Shown here one piece after another: positions 1 through 5,886 of a stretch of 7,168 nucleotides of DNA. This stretch comes from Thermoplasmata archaeon (GTDB taxonomy: Archaea; Thermoplasmatota; E2; DHVEG-1; B18-G2), in assembly GCA_021163455.1 (NCBI GenBank), contig JAGGWT010000010.1, positions 1 to 7,168 of the forward strand. Direction: 5' to 3'. The notes under the pieces were generated by a model. The model ran no database searches, was not told where the DNA came from, and saw nothing but the letters and a program-made list of their open reading frames with translations. The translations under genes and the position numbers were made by a program. The stretch's first letter is position 1, and the number at the start of each line of letters is the position of its first letter.

Positions 1-1
1 A

Positions 2-472
2 TATGATACTCCAGAAAAACTCGCCGGCGCCGACATAAAAGAGATAGAGAAACTGATTTATCCTGTCGGTTTTTATAAAACTAAGGCGAGGAGAATAAAG
101 GAGATATCGAAACTTCTTCTTGAGAAATACAATGGCAAAGTCCCCGATGATTTCAATGAGCTGATAAAGATAAAAGGTGTTGGCAGAAAAACCGCAAACA
201 TAGTTATGGTGTATGGTCATGATAAGGATGACTACCTTGCGATAGATACACACTGCCACAGGATACCGAATCGAATAGGTTGGGTATCAACCAGAACCCC
301 AGAAGAGACAGAAAAAGAACTGAAAAAGAAACTCCCAAAGAAATACTGGAGAGATTTCAATCATCTATTTGTGAGATTTGGACAGAAGATTTGTTTGCCT
401 GTTTCCCCAAAGTGCAGCGAGTGTCCCATAGAGAAATACTGCAAGAAGGTTGGCGTAACCAGGCACAGATAA
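2..472 (+). CDS. nth: Endonuclease III (DNA glycosylase/AP lyase), 5'-truncated by the window edge
   Basis: This is a base-excision-repair enzyme that removes oxidised pyrimidines and cleaves the abasic site. The frame is open from base 2, so about 156 C-terminal residues are visible; family members are near 210, so roughly the first 50-60 are missing. The helix-hairpin-helix GVGRKTA carries the expected lyase lysine (codon 188-190). The catalytic aspartate lies in AIDTH (codon 245-247), and the spacing between the two matches E. coli Nth. The C-terminal CLPVSPKCSECPIEKYC gives C-x6-C-x2-C-x5-C, the [4Fe-4S] cluster signature. Both catalytic residues and all four cysteines are present, so the enzyme should be active. 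A MutY or thymine-glycosylase relative is less likely, because the lysine-aspartate pair is that of bifunctional Nth. The stop lies 4 bases from the end of a convergent gene. Confidence 0.95.
   Translation, partial: YDTPEKLAGADIKEIEKLIYPVGFYKTKARRIKEISKLLLEKYNGKVPDDFNELIKIKGVGRKTANIVMVYGHDKDDYLAIDTHCHRIPNRIGWVSTRTPEETEKELKKKLPKKYWRDFNHLFVRFGQKICLPVSPKCSECPIEKYCKKVGVTRHR
22..31. repeat. GC-rich palindrome CGCCGGCG, copy 1 (in nth)
   Basis: CGCCGGCG at 22-29 overlaps GGCGCC at 26-31, encoding Ala-Gly-Ala. It shares the exact 8-base palindrome with 2546-2553 and 4736-4743, in the same codon phase. Confidence 0.5.
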
Positions 473-476
473 TTAC

Positions 477-857
477 TCACTTAATTCTCGAGTAGAAAAT
501 GTATTTGGTCGGTATCCTCTTTCTGATTCCGCTTCTGTAACCGCATTTTCTACAGATATATTCAATCTTTGTATTCTCTCCCCATATATCTCTGCTTTTC
601 ACAACAGATATTTTTGAGTTGCATACGGGACATCTGTCAGAAGAAAAGATCTTCTTGCTCTCTCTGGTGAAAATCTTCAATCTTGCGATTCTGTTGTTTA
701 TGGCGATGATTCTCAGTCTCCTCTCGCCAACTTTCTCATCTTCCAGAATTCTGGATACTATCTCTTTCAGCCTCTTCTGGGAAACTATTACTTTATGTTC
801 TCTGAAAATCTTTTTCAATGCTTCAACCACATCATATTCTCCAGCAAATCTCCTCAT
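477..857 (-). CDS. Small archaeal zinc-finger protein of unknown function
   Basis: This 126-residue basic protein is the last gene of the CBS operon. Residues 1-70 look mostly helical (EALKKIFREH, QKRLKEIVSRIL) and end in RLRIIAINNRIARLKIFTRES, which could be a small winged-helix-like or RNA-binding fold; that is a guess. A four-cysteine knuckle pair follows: C76-P-V-C79 and C102-R-K-C105, a zinc ribbon with a 22-residue loop. The end is basic (GIRKRIPTKYIF). I have the impression of a conserved archaeal family with this end, but I cannot name it. Its ATG overlaps the stop of the four-CBS gene by 4 bases (ATGA, 854-857), which implies translational coupling; only a weak AGG precedes it. No catalytic motif is visible. 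A nucleic-acid or protein-binding adaptor is plausible. Confidence 0.75.
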   Translation of the reverse strand: MRRFAGEYDVVEALKKIFREHKVIVSQKRLKEIVSRILEDEKVGERRLRIIAINNRIARLKIFTRESKKIFSSDRCPVCNSKISVVKSRDIWGENTKIEYICRKCGYRSGIRKRIPTKYIFYSRIK

Positions 858-1639
858 CCTATCGTTTTTATAACATCTGTCCTCGTTACTATGCCTTCTA
901 TCCTATCGTCCTTAACTATGGGCAGGCAACCAACATTTTCATCGGCCATCTTCTTTGCAGCATCCTTTATGCTCATCTCAGGGTCTCCGACAATGGCTGG
1001 GGTTTTCATGGAATCTCTAACCAGCATTTCCTCAAGATGATGTTTCTGGTGTCTGTATGGTATGGATCTCTTCAGGTTCGCAAGTGCCCTCGCTATGTCC
1101 ATCTCAGCTATTATTCCCAGGACTTCGCCCTCCTCCACAACAGGAAGTCTGGCAATATTGTTTTCTATGATTAATCTTCTCGCATGTATTACTCTATCAT
1201 CTGGAGCAACTGAGAGCACATTCTTTGTCATTATCTCCTTAACCGGTCTCTCATCCTTGACCAGAGGTAACAAGTCTGCCTTGGTTACAACACCAACGAG
1301 TTTTCCTTGATCAACTACCGGTAGCATTGTCAAGCCAGGGAGTCCAACCGTTTTGAGTATTTCCTTTACAGGAGTGTCTGGGGTCACCGTATCAAACTCT
1401 CTAACCATAACAGATGTTGCATGCAGATGAGCGGGATTTACGTCTCTTTTTCTTATAGAGCCGAGTTTCTCCACGATCTCCCCATCTGTTACCACGCCAA
1501 TGAGTTTTTCATCATCGAGTACCGGTATCTTCGTTATGTCGTTTTTCTCCATGAGATACAGTATATGTTCAAGAGATGCGCTTTTATCCACCCATATAAC
1601 ATCCTCTGTCATCACATCTCTAACCTTCATCTTCTCCAT
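854..1639 (-). CDS. Four-CBS-domain protein (two Bateman modules)
   Basis: The protein consists almost wholly of four CBS domains, at about residues 6-60, 78-128, 134-188 and 206-261, with no attached enzyme or transporter. CBS pairs bind adenine nucleotides (AMP, ATP, SAM) and act as energy-status sensors. The ribose-contacting G-h-h-T-x-x-D pattern is intact in CBS2 (GVVTKAD) and CBS4 (GIVTRTD). It is altered in CBS1 (TDGE, E for D) and CBS3 (AEMD, A for T), so each pair may hold one good site. I chose the ATG at 1639 (261 residues) over the in-frame GTG at 1651 (265). GGGGTGA (1654-1648) sits 8 bases before the ATG, whereas the GTG lies inside that motif. The gene is coupled to its neighbours on both sides. 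The ligand and target cannot be read from the sequence. Confidence 0.92.
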   Translation of the reverse strand: MEKMKVRDVMTEDVIWVDKSASLEHILYLMEKNDITKIPVLDDEKLIGVVTDGEIVEKLGSIRKRDVNPAHLHATSVMVREFDTVTPDTPVKEILKTVGLPGLTMLPVVDQGKLVGVVTKADLLPLVKDERPVKEIMTKNVLSVAPDDRVIHARRLIIENNIARLPVVEEGEVLGIIAEMDIARALANLKRSIPYRHQKHHLEEMLVRDSMKTPAIVGDPEMSIKDAAKKMADENVGCLPIVKDDRIEGIVTRTDVIKTIG

Positions 1640-1647
1640 TAAAAAAT

Positions 1648-1654
1648 TCACCCC
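1648..1654 (-). promoter_or_regulatory. Shine-Dalgarno deciding the start of the four-CBS gene
   Basis: GGGGTGA on the - strand matches the archaeal anti-Shine-Dalgarno (GGTGA core). It lies 8 bases before the ATG at 1639. It also contains the upstream gene's TGA stop (1650-1648) and the alternative GTG codon (1651-1649). This arrangement suggests that ribosomes finishing the upstream gene re-initiate at the ATG. Confidence 0.7.
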
Positions 1655-2190
1655 TCTCTACAGTCTTCACACAAATATTTCCCATCAACCTCCATCAAAT
1701 CTGTCGAAAGTTTTCCACAACCCTCACACTTTCCAGCCAGAGATGATGGAGATGGTTCCTGAACAGCCCCTCCTTCTATGGCGCTCCATTCCCTGCTCAG
1801 CTCAATGAGTGCTGGAGATATCCTGAAAATGTCCTTCTCTGTTATTATTCCGACAAGTTCTCCATTTTCAACCACGGGTAATCTCCTTATGTTGTGGCGG
1901 TTCATCACCCTCATCGCATCCTCTATCGTTATGTACGGGTCTATAGTTATCAGAGGAGTGCTCATAACACCCCCCACCTTCACCTTGCCTGCATCCTTTC
2001 CCTCTGCGACTATCTTCTCGAGAATGTCACTCTCTGTTATTATGCCAACCGGTTTGTTTTTATCTATAACAATGCTACTACCAACTTTGTTTCTTCTCAT
2101 CATCCTTGCCACACTCTTTACACTGTCAGAAGGCGAACATGTGAGTATTCTGACCCTCATTGCCTCCTTTACCAGTATGTCTCTTTTCAT
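1648..2190 (-). CDS. CBS-domain pair with C-terminal zinc ribbon
   Basis: This 180-residue protein is the first gene of the - strand operon. Two CBS domains (about residues 6-62 and 74-130) each carry an intact nucleotide-binding G-h-h-T-x-x-D motif (GIITESD 49-55, GIITEKD 114-120). A linker of some 20 residues leads to a compact zinc ribbon: C155-E-G-C158 and C174-E-D-C177. The same architecture is known from archaeal CBS-Zn-ribbon/rubredoxin-like proteins such as Thermoplasma TA0289, whose role is unclear. The protein should be a cytoplasmic nucleotide-binding regulator. The C-terminal knuckles may bind zinc or iron and mediate contact with nucleic acid or a partner. The ATG at 2190 has no Shine-Dalgarno and lies about 27 bases from a TATA-like element, so the mRNA is probably leaderless. 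Its stop lies inside the ribosome-binding site of the next gene. Confidence 0.92.
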   Translation of the reverse strand: MKRDILVKEAMRVRILTCSPSDSVKSVARMMRRNKVGSSIVIDKNKPVGIITESDILEKIVAEGKDAGKVKVGGVMSTPLITIDPYITIEDAMRVMNRHNIRRLPVVENGELVGIITEKDIFRISPALIELSREWSAIEGGAVQEPSPSSLAGKCEGCGKLSTDLMEVDGKYLCEDCREG

Positions 2191-2208
2191 CTATTTACTA
2201 TATCTGAA

Positions 2209-2226
2209 AAAGCATTAAAATACTTT
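2209..2226. promoter_or_regulatory. Shared divergent promoter (near-palindromic BRE-TATA-BRE)
   Basis: The 18 bases AAAGCATTAAAATACTTT read on the other strand as AAAGTATTTTAATGCTTT, a match at 14 of 18 positions. Each strand therefore shows an AAAG that could be a BRE, followed by an A/T-rich TATA-like box. The centre lies about 27.5 bases from the ATG at 2190 (-) and 29.5 from the ATG at 2247 (+). That is the usual TATA-to-start distance in archaea, and neither gene has a Shine-Dalgarno. Both transcripts are therefore probably leaderless or nearly so. The promoter is inferred from composition and spacing only. Confidence 0.6.
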
Positions 2227-2246
2227 CTTTATTAGATTTTGATTGG

Positions 2247-2768
2247 ATGGCTGCAAGTAACTATGAAAGAGAGTTAAAATCCATACTGATGGGTGATAAG
2301 AATACGATTGATATGGTAACAAAAACGTGTTCAGAAGAAGAGAAAGAGAAATACTACAAAATCCTGAAAAAACCTTTTATCGTGGTTCGCGCTGCAGGTT
2401 CGTATGGAGTAGACCTTGTTGGAGTTAGAAGTGATATTTCGTTATTGATAGAAATTAAGTCAAGCAAATCAAGAAAGATACATTTCAGCAGCACGGGAGG
2501 AAAATTACAGAAACAGGCAGAGAGAATGAAAAAAGATTGCGAGCGCGCCGGCGTCCTGCCAATTTATGCATTCAGATTGAAGAATACGAGGGGGGATGCC
2601 TGGAGAGTGTTTACATTTTCAATGGAAACCAACGGTCTCAATGGGCTGGCAAAACGGTTCTACTCAAAATTGCCGAGATTGAGATTGACCAAGGACAGGA
2701 ATCTTATTATGGACTGGGATGAGGGTATGCCTCTGTCTGATTTTATTGATATGGTCGTCCCGCTGTAA
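2247..2768 (+). CDS. Archaeal Holliday junction resolvase-like nuclease (Hjc family, variant)
   Basis: This 173-residue protein has the PD-(D/E)XK core of archaeal Hjc, which cuts four-way DNA junctions. E7 lies in YEREL, then VVRAAGS (R48, S52) leads to D56 in GVDLVG and E69-x-K71 in IEIKSS. A later W119-R-V-F matches the conserved WRF strand. Canonical Hjc is near 120-140 residues; this one differs in three ways. About 23 extra residues separate the EREL helix from the VVR strand (roughly 13-42, charged, with EEEKEKYYK). The usual N-terminal KG is missing. The C-terminal tail (about 130-173) is longer. All metal and catalytic residues are present, so nuclease activity is likely, but the substrate could differ from that of housekeeping Hjc, hence no symbol. 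The ATG at 2247 has no Shine-Dalgarno and fits a leaderless transcript. The stop is 40 bases before the next gene. Confidence 0.8.
   Translation: MAASNYERELKSILMGDKNTIDMVTKTCSEEEKEKYYKILKKPFIVVRAAGSYGVDLVGVRSDISLLIEIKSSKSRKIHFSSTGGKLQKQAERMKKDCERAGVLPIYAFRLKNTRGDAWRVFTFSMETNGLNGLAKRFYSKLPRLRLTKDRNLIMDWDEGMPLSDFIDMVVPL
2544..2553. repeat. GC-rich palindrome CGCCGGCG, copy 2 (in the resolvase-like gene)
   Basis: CGCGCCGGCG contains CGCCGGCG (2546-2553). It encodes Arg-Ala-Gly in an otherwise AT-leaning gene. Confidence 0.5.
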
Positions 2769-2771
2769 ATG

Positions 2772-2783
2772 ATAAAGTATATA
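2772..2783 (+). promoter_or_regulatory. BRE/TATA promoter of the usp-coaBC-pantoate kinase operon
   Basis: ATAAAG followed directly by TATATA (2778-2783) is a good archaeal BRE plus TATA box. Its centre is about 28 bases before the ATG at 2809, so transcription should start within a few bases of the start codon. No Shine-Dalgarno precedes that ATG, which again suggests a leaderless mRNA. Confidence 0.65.
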
Positions 2784-2808
2784 GATTGATAGTCCATTCT
2801 TGTGAAGC

Positions 2809-3246
2809 ATGAAGATACTAGTAGCGTATGATGGTTCGGAATCTTCCAAGAAGGCTGTGGATTTCGTCAGAGAGATAGCAAAGAGTGAGGATGAGGTTAT
2901 AATTCTCACTGTAATTCCTGCAGAGCTGTTATCATCGACTTTCACCAAGATGCTTCTCCCTACTATAGACCTTGCAACCGTTGCAAAGGACAGTTCGTTT
3001 AAGGAGAGAGCAGAAGAAACTTTGAGGGAGGTTGCCGAAAAACTGAGAGGAGTTGTTGCAAATGTGGAAACCTTAGTGGAAAGTGGGGACCCCGCAGATG
3101 AGATACTGGTAACCGCAAAAAGCAAGGGATGTAACCTCATAGTTGTTGGATACAAGGGTTACGGTAAAGAGGGTAGATTCCTGATAGGAAGTGTAACAGA
3201 CAAAATAGTGAGGCACGCATACTGCTCGGTTGTTGTTGTGAGATAG
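2809..3246 (+). CDS. Universal stress protein, ATP-binding UspA type
   Basis: This 145-residue single-domain Usp is the usual length for the family. It starts with the conserved strand MKILVAYDGS, with D8 near the nucleotide pocket. The ATP-binding signature G-x2-G-x9-G-(S/T) is complete: G114-Y-K-G117 to G127-S128. It is therefore of the MJ0577-like ATP-binding class rather than the non-binding UspA class. It ends in the typical dimer strand CSVVVVR. These are cytoplasmic dimers linked to stress or energy state, and the target is unknown. The gene is first in a + strand operon, and coaBC starts 4 bases after its stop. Co-transcription with CoA synthesis genes is the only hint of a specific role here, and it is inference. 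Confidence 0.93.
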   Translation: MKILVAYDGSESSKKAVDFVREIAKSEDEVIILTVIPAELLSSTFTKMLLPTIDLATVAKDSSFKERAEETLREVAEKLRGVVANVETLVESGDPADEILVTAKSKGCNLIVVGYKGYGKEGRFLIGSVTDKIVRHAYCSVVVVR

Positions 3247-3250
3247 AGAT

Positions 3251-4429
3251 ATGCACCCATCAGAAGAGATAAAGTTTGAGAAAAGCAGAAAGCTCGAAGG
3301 CAAAAGAATATGCCTGTGTATAACGAGTAGCGCAGCGTGCATTGAAGCTTTCTATCTGTGCAGGGAACTGATAAGACATGGCGCGGATGTTAACGTTTTC
3401 ATGAGTGAAAAGGCGACAAAGCTTATTCATCCCAATCTGATGGAGTTTGCTTCTGGAAAAAAACCCGTGGTTGAGCTTTCTGGATATACAGAGCATGTGA
3501 GTTTATGCAGAAAGGGATGCTGTGATGCTGTTGTTGTTTGTCCATGCACGGCAAATACCATTTCCAAGATAGCCCTTGGTATAGCAGATAATGCTGTAAC
3601 CTCGTGCGTTCTAACTGCAATAGGTTCGAAAGTTCCCGTCATAGTAGTACCAGCCATGCATCTATCGCTAATGAAAAACGACTCCGTGGAGAAAAATATT
3701 GAAAGATTGAAAGAGATGGGATGCATAATAGTGGAACCAAGGATAGAAGGAGAGAGGGCAAAGATAGCGGATAGAGAGACTATTATTGAGAATGTTATAA
3801 GATGTGTGAGAGAAAGGGACCTAGAAGGAAAGAATATTCTGATAATAGGCGGCGCCAGCGCCGAAAAAATAGATGATATCAGGGTTCTAACCAACAGGAG
3901 TTCCGGAAAGTTTGCCATTGAGCTTGTCAGAGAGTGTTTCGAGAGAGGAGCATATGTTGAATTCTGGCATGGATGGATGAGAGAAAAAGTTCCGGATTAT
4001 GTTAAATCGAGGGAGTTTGAAAGTGTTGAAGATTTACTCAAGATGATAGATGACTGTAAAAATTTTGATTTTATCTTTGTATGTGCGGCTCTCTCAAATT
4101 ACATTCCAGAACCCATGGATGGAAAGATACCCTCCAACATCAGAGGACTGACTCTGGATCTTAGAGTAGCACCAAGGTTGATAGACAAATTGAGAGAGAT
4201 AGTGGGTGAAGAAAGAATCATAGCCTTCAAAGCAGAGGAAAAAGAGGAAGATTTAATAAAGAAAGCGAAAGAGATGTCCAGAGTTTTTCACATGGTCGTT
4301 GGAAACCTCACATCATCATTCGGTAGTGATAGGACAAAAATATGGATTTTCAAGGATGGGGATGTTCTGGAGAAAGAGGATAAAAAAGATAAACTCGCTG
4401 AACTAATCATAGATAAACTGGGTGGTTAA
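3251..4429 (+). CDS. coaBC: Bifunctional phosphopantothenoylcysteine decarboxylase / phosphopantothenate-cysteine ligase
   Basis: This enzyme makes 4'-phosphopantetheine from 4'-phosphopantothenate, cysteine and a nucleoside triphosphate. The N-terminal half (about 17-187) is the FMN-dependent CoaC decarboxylase, with the active-site histidine H82 in EHVSL and the flavin-region motif ANTISK (101-106). The C-terminal half (about 193-390) is CoaB. Its NRSSGK motif is at 215-220; N215 corresponds to the E. coli Asn that handles the acyl-nucleotide. A lysine follows in DGKIPSN (K292). Two CoaC residues differ from bacteria: the PxMNxxMW motif reads PAMHLSLM (H137 for Asn), and the flap that usually carries QACGD reads EGERAKIAD with no cysteine. 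I think this is the archaeal version, since the M. jannaschii fusion is active, but it is from memory. GTGA (3238-3241) may serve as a weak ribosome site. Pantoate kinase follows after 1 base. Confidence 0.95.
   Translation: MHPSEEIKFEKSRKLEGKRICLCITSSAACIEAFYLCRELIRHGADVNVFMSEKATKLIHPNLMEFASGKKPVVELSGYTEHVSLCRKGCCDAVVVCPCTANTISKIALGIADNAVTSCVLTAIGSKVPVIVVPAMHLSLMKNDSVEKNIERLKEMGCIIVEPRIEGERAKIADRETIIENVIRCVRERDLEGKNILIIGGASAEKIDDIRVLTNRSSGKFAIELVRECFERGAYVEFWHGWMREKVPDYVKSREFESVEDLLKMIDDCKNFDFIFVCAALSNYIPEPMDGKIPSNIRGLTLDLRVAPRLIDKLREIVGEERIIAFKAEEKEEDLIKKAKEMSRVFHMVVGNLTSSFGSDRTKIWIFKDGDVLEKEDKKDKLAELIIDKLGG
3850..3863. repeat. GC-rich inverted repeat related to the CGCCGGCG copies (in coaBC)
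   Basis: CGGCGC-CA-GCGCCG is a perfect 6-base inverted repeat with a 2-base centre and includes GGCGCC (3851-3856). It encodes the Gly-Gly-Ala-Ser-Ala nucleotide-binding turn at the start of the CoaB domain. Confidence 0.45.
4420..4425 (+). promoter_or_regulatory. Ribosome-binding site of pantoate kinase
   Basis: GGGTGG lies 5 bases before the ATG at 4431 and inside the last codons of coaBC. It favours the ATG over the GTG at 4422, which it contains, and suggests coupled translation of the two CoA genes. Confidence 0.55.
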
Positions 4430-4430
4430 T

Positions 4431-5300
4431 ATGGAAGAAAGCCCAACCATTTTTGTTCCGGCTCACATAACATGCTTCTTCGACCCGCACTACGACAAAA
4501 ACATCTTCAGGTCAGGGTCAAGAGGAGCAGGATTCTCAATAAACATGGGAGCCAAAGTAAAAGTCAGCATAGCAAGAGCAAAGTCATTCAATGTGGAGGT
4601 TTTCATCAACGGAAAGAGGGAGGAAGCGCTCACAACCGAGACCGCTGTCCGGAATTTGATAGGAAGAGAACCTCTCAATGTCAGGGTTGATATCGAACAG
4701 AATCTGCCAACATCACAGGGCTTCGGCATGAGTGGCGCCGGCGCCCTGGGAGCGAGTCTTGCCATATCAAAATTATTTGGCATAGATGAAATAACTGCCA
4801 TAAAGAATGCTCATGCTGCAGAGGTTGTATGTAAAACAGGTCTGGGAGATGTCATAGCCCAGCTGTTCGGTGGTATAGAAATCAGAAAAAGTCCAGGACT
4901 CCCGCCTTTTGGTATGATCGAACACATACCCGGAAGTTTTGAGGTCGTAATCTGTGTGGTTGGGGAAAAACTGAAAACAAAAAAGATTCTCGAGAATGAA
5001 AGCATCATGAAAAAGATAAGCATGAGGGGGAAGTACTGCCTTGATGCTCTGCTCACAAATCCATCTGTTGAAAATCTATTCTCGCTCTCCTACGATTTCA
5101 TGAAGTATACCGGGCTAGCGGATGAGAAAATAAGAAAGATTGTCGATATAGCCAACAATTTTGGCAGAGCGTCCATGTGTATGATAGGTAACTCAATCTT
5201 TGCAGTCGGAGATAGTGAGAGCCTCACACAGGTTCTCTCCAACTTTGGCAGGGTTTACAGGGCAAAAGTGGATACTCAGGGGGCAAGGGCTATAGATTAG
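4431..5300 (+). CDS. Pantoate kinase (GHMP superfamily), archaeal CoA pathway
   Basis: The enzyme phosphorylates pantoate to 4-phosphopantoate, the first step of the archaeal detour to phosphopantothenate; phosphopantothenate synthetase then adds beta-alanine. With the ATG at 4431 the protein has 289 residues. The opening FVPAHITCFFDPH and GSRGAGFSIN (29-38) are typical of this family. The GHMP phosphate-binding loop PTSQGFGMSGAG is at 93-104, and TGLGDVIAQLFGG follows with D140. The C-terminal ASMCMIGNSIFAVGD strand also fits. An in-frame GTG at 4422 would add three residues, but it lies inside GGGTGG (4420-4425), the best ribosome site for the ATG. Homoserine, shikimate and mevalonate kinases share the fold but lack the N-terminal motif. 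The gene is 1 base after coaBC, and its last 11 bases overlap the converging PhoU-RCK_C gene. Confidence 0.92.
   Translation: MEESPTIFVPAHITCFFDPHYDKNIFRSGSRGAGFSINMGAKVKVSIARAKSFNVEVFINGKREEALTTETAVRNLIGREPLNVRVDIEQNLPTSQGFGMSGAGALGASLAISKLFGIDEITAIKNAHAAEVVCKTGLGDVIAQLFGGIEIRKSPGLPPFGMIEHIPGSFEVVICVVGEKLKTKKILENESIMKKISMRGKYCLDALLTNPSVENLFSLSYDFMKYTGLADEKIRKIVDIANNFGRASMCMIGNSIFAVGDSESLTQVLSNFGRVYRAKVDTQGARAID
4734..4745. repeat. GC-rich palindrome GGCGCCGGCGCC, copy 3 (in pantoate kinase)
   Basis: This perfect 12-base palindrome contains CGCCGGCG (4736-4743) and two GGCGCC. It encodes Gly-Ala-Gly-Ala of the GHMP phosphate loop. Confidence 0.5.
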
Positions 5301-5886
5301 ATTCTTTCTGCTCACCTGATGCTAAGTCTATGAGTTCTTTTTCTCCATCAGCAGGACCCTTTGCAAAAAGTACATCGCCTGGAAGTATTTTGGTATCCTC
5401 ATCTGGACCGTAAATCCACTTGTTACCCCGCCTTATGGCTATCACGAACATACCTGTCTCACTTGCAAGTTTCAACTCACCGAGTGTTTTGTTGCAGAGT
5501 GAGGAATCTGATGAAACTTCTACTCTGGTGAAGACCGTATCAGATTCTCTCACGCTCTTTTTTATTATGGGATGGAGTTCGATGTCTCTCAGCTCAACAT
5601 CCGCTATCTCCTGTGCAGCATCCGCTATCTGCTCCCCAGAATCTACGAGTCTCAGGAGAACCAGAGCTTCATCAACATCTATCTCATTTTGCTTGAGTTT
5701 GTTCAGTATCAGCCTGTAAGTGGTTTGATGAAGTGAATCTATATATTCTTCCAGGTCATAGACCTCCTCCGCTATTCTTCTGTTGTCGTAGAGGAGAGAA
5801 GAATAGGCAAGGTCTATCATCAACTCCGATTTATCTTTAACCTCCAGTATCAGGTCCTCAAGATCTATATCAAATTCTTCGCTCAA
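5290..5886 (-). CDS. PhoU-RCK_C (TrkA_C) regulatory protein, second of a tandem pair
   Basis: This 198-residue cytoplasmic protein has an N-terminal PhoU-like helical domain (about 10-100) and a C-terminal RCK_C/TrkA_C domain (about 117-190). RCK_C domains bind small ligands and gate K+ or other ion transporters; archaeal PhoU-TrkA_C proteins often accompany channel or divalent-cation transporter genes. Both PhoU E-x3-D metal motifs are present: E46-E-Y-I-D50 and E85-Q-I-A-D89. The RCK_C part shows GELKLASETGMFVIAIRRGNKWIYGP and then ILPGDVLFAKG. The start is TTG at 5886, overlapping the upstream TGA (TTGA) and preceded by AGGAGGG. No ATG lies nearby; the next methionine is residue 23, inside the PhoU domain. 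No transporter is in the window, so the partner is unknown. The 3' end overlaps pantoate kinase by 11 bases. Confidence 0.88.
   Translation of the reverse strand: MSEEFDIDLEDLILEVKDKSELMIDLAYSSLLYDNRRIAEEVYDLEEYIDSLHQTTYRLILNKLKQNEIDVDEALVLLRLVDSGEQIADAAQEIADVELRDIELHPIIKKSVRESDTVFTRVEVSSDSSLCNKTLGELKLASETGMFVIAIRRGNKWIYGPDEDTKILPGDVLFAKGPADGEKELIDLASGEQKESNL
5598..5630. repeat. Exact 12-base direct repeat, 21 bases apart, in the PhoU domain
   Basis: CATCCGCTATCT occurs at 5598-5609 and 5619-5630. The 21-base period equals seven codons, or two helical turns, and encodes the consecutive (E/Q)-IAD heptads at residues 85-96 of the downstream PhoU-RCK_C protein. It is probably a coding heptad repeat rather than a mobile or regulatory element. 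Confidence 0.6.

Noticed and set aside
1836..2049. A 13-base exact repeat (1836-1848 and 2031-2043) in the CBS-zinc ribbon gene
   Set aside because: Both copies encode the GIITE nucleotide-binding motif of the two CBS domains, so domain duplication and codon choice explain it.
1241..2053. Several ACCGGT palindromes in the CBS operon
   Set aside because: They mostly fall in the recurring Pro-Val or neighbouring codons of the CBS repeats, so the protein repeats explain them.
1778..2218. A 146-residue hydrophobic + strand frame opposite the CBS-zinc ribbon gene
   Set aside because: It is antisense to a clearly conserved CBS protein. Its hydrophobic look comes from the complement of charged codons, and it has no ribosome site or family motif.
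2664..3155. A 163-residue - strand frame across the resolvase/Usp junction
   Set aside because: It spans two conserved genes and their promoter on the other strand and has no supporting motif.
3427..3918. A 163-residue - strand frame inside coaBC
   Set aside because: It is a shadow of a well-conserved gene, rich in Ser, Ile and Phe as expected for complementary codons, and has no recognisable domain.
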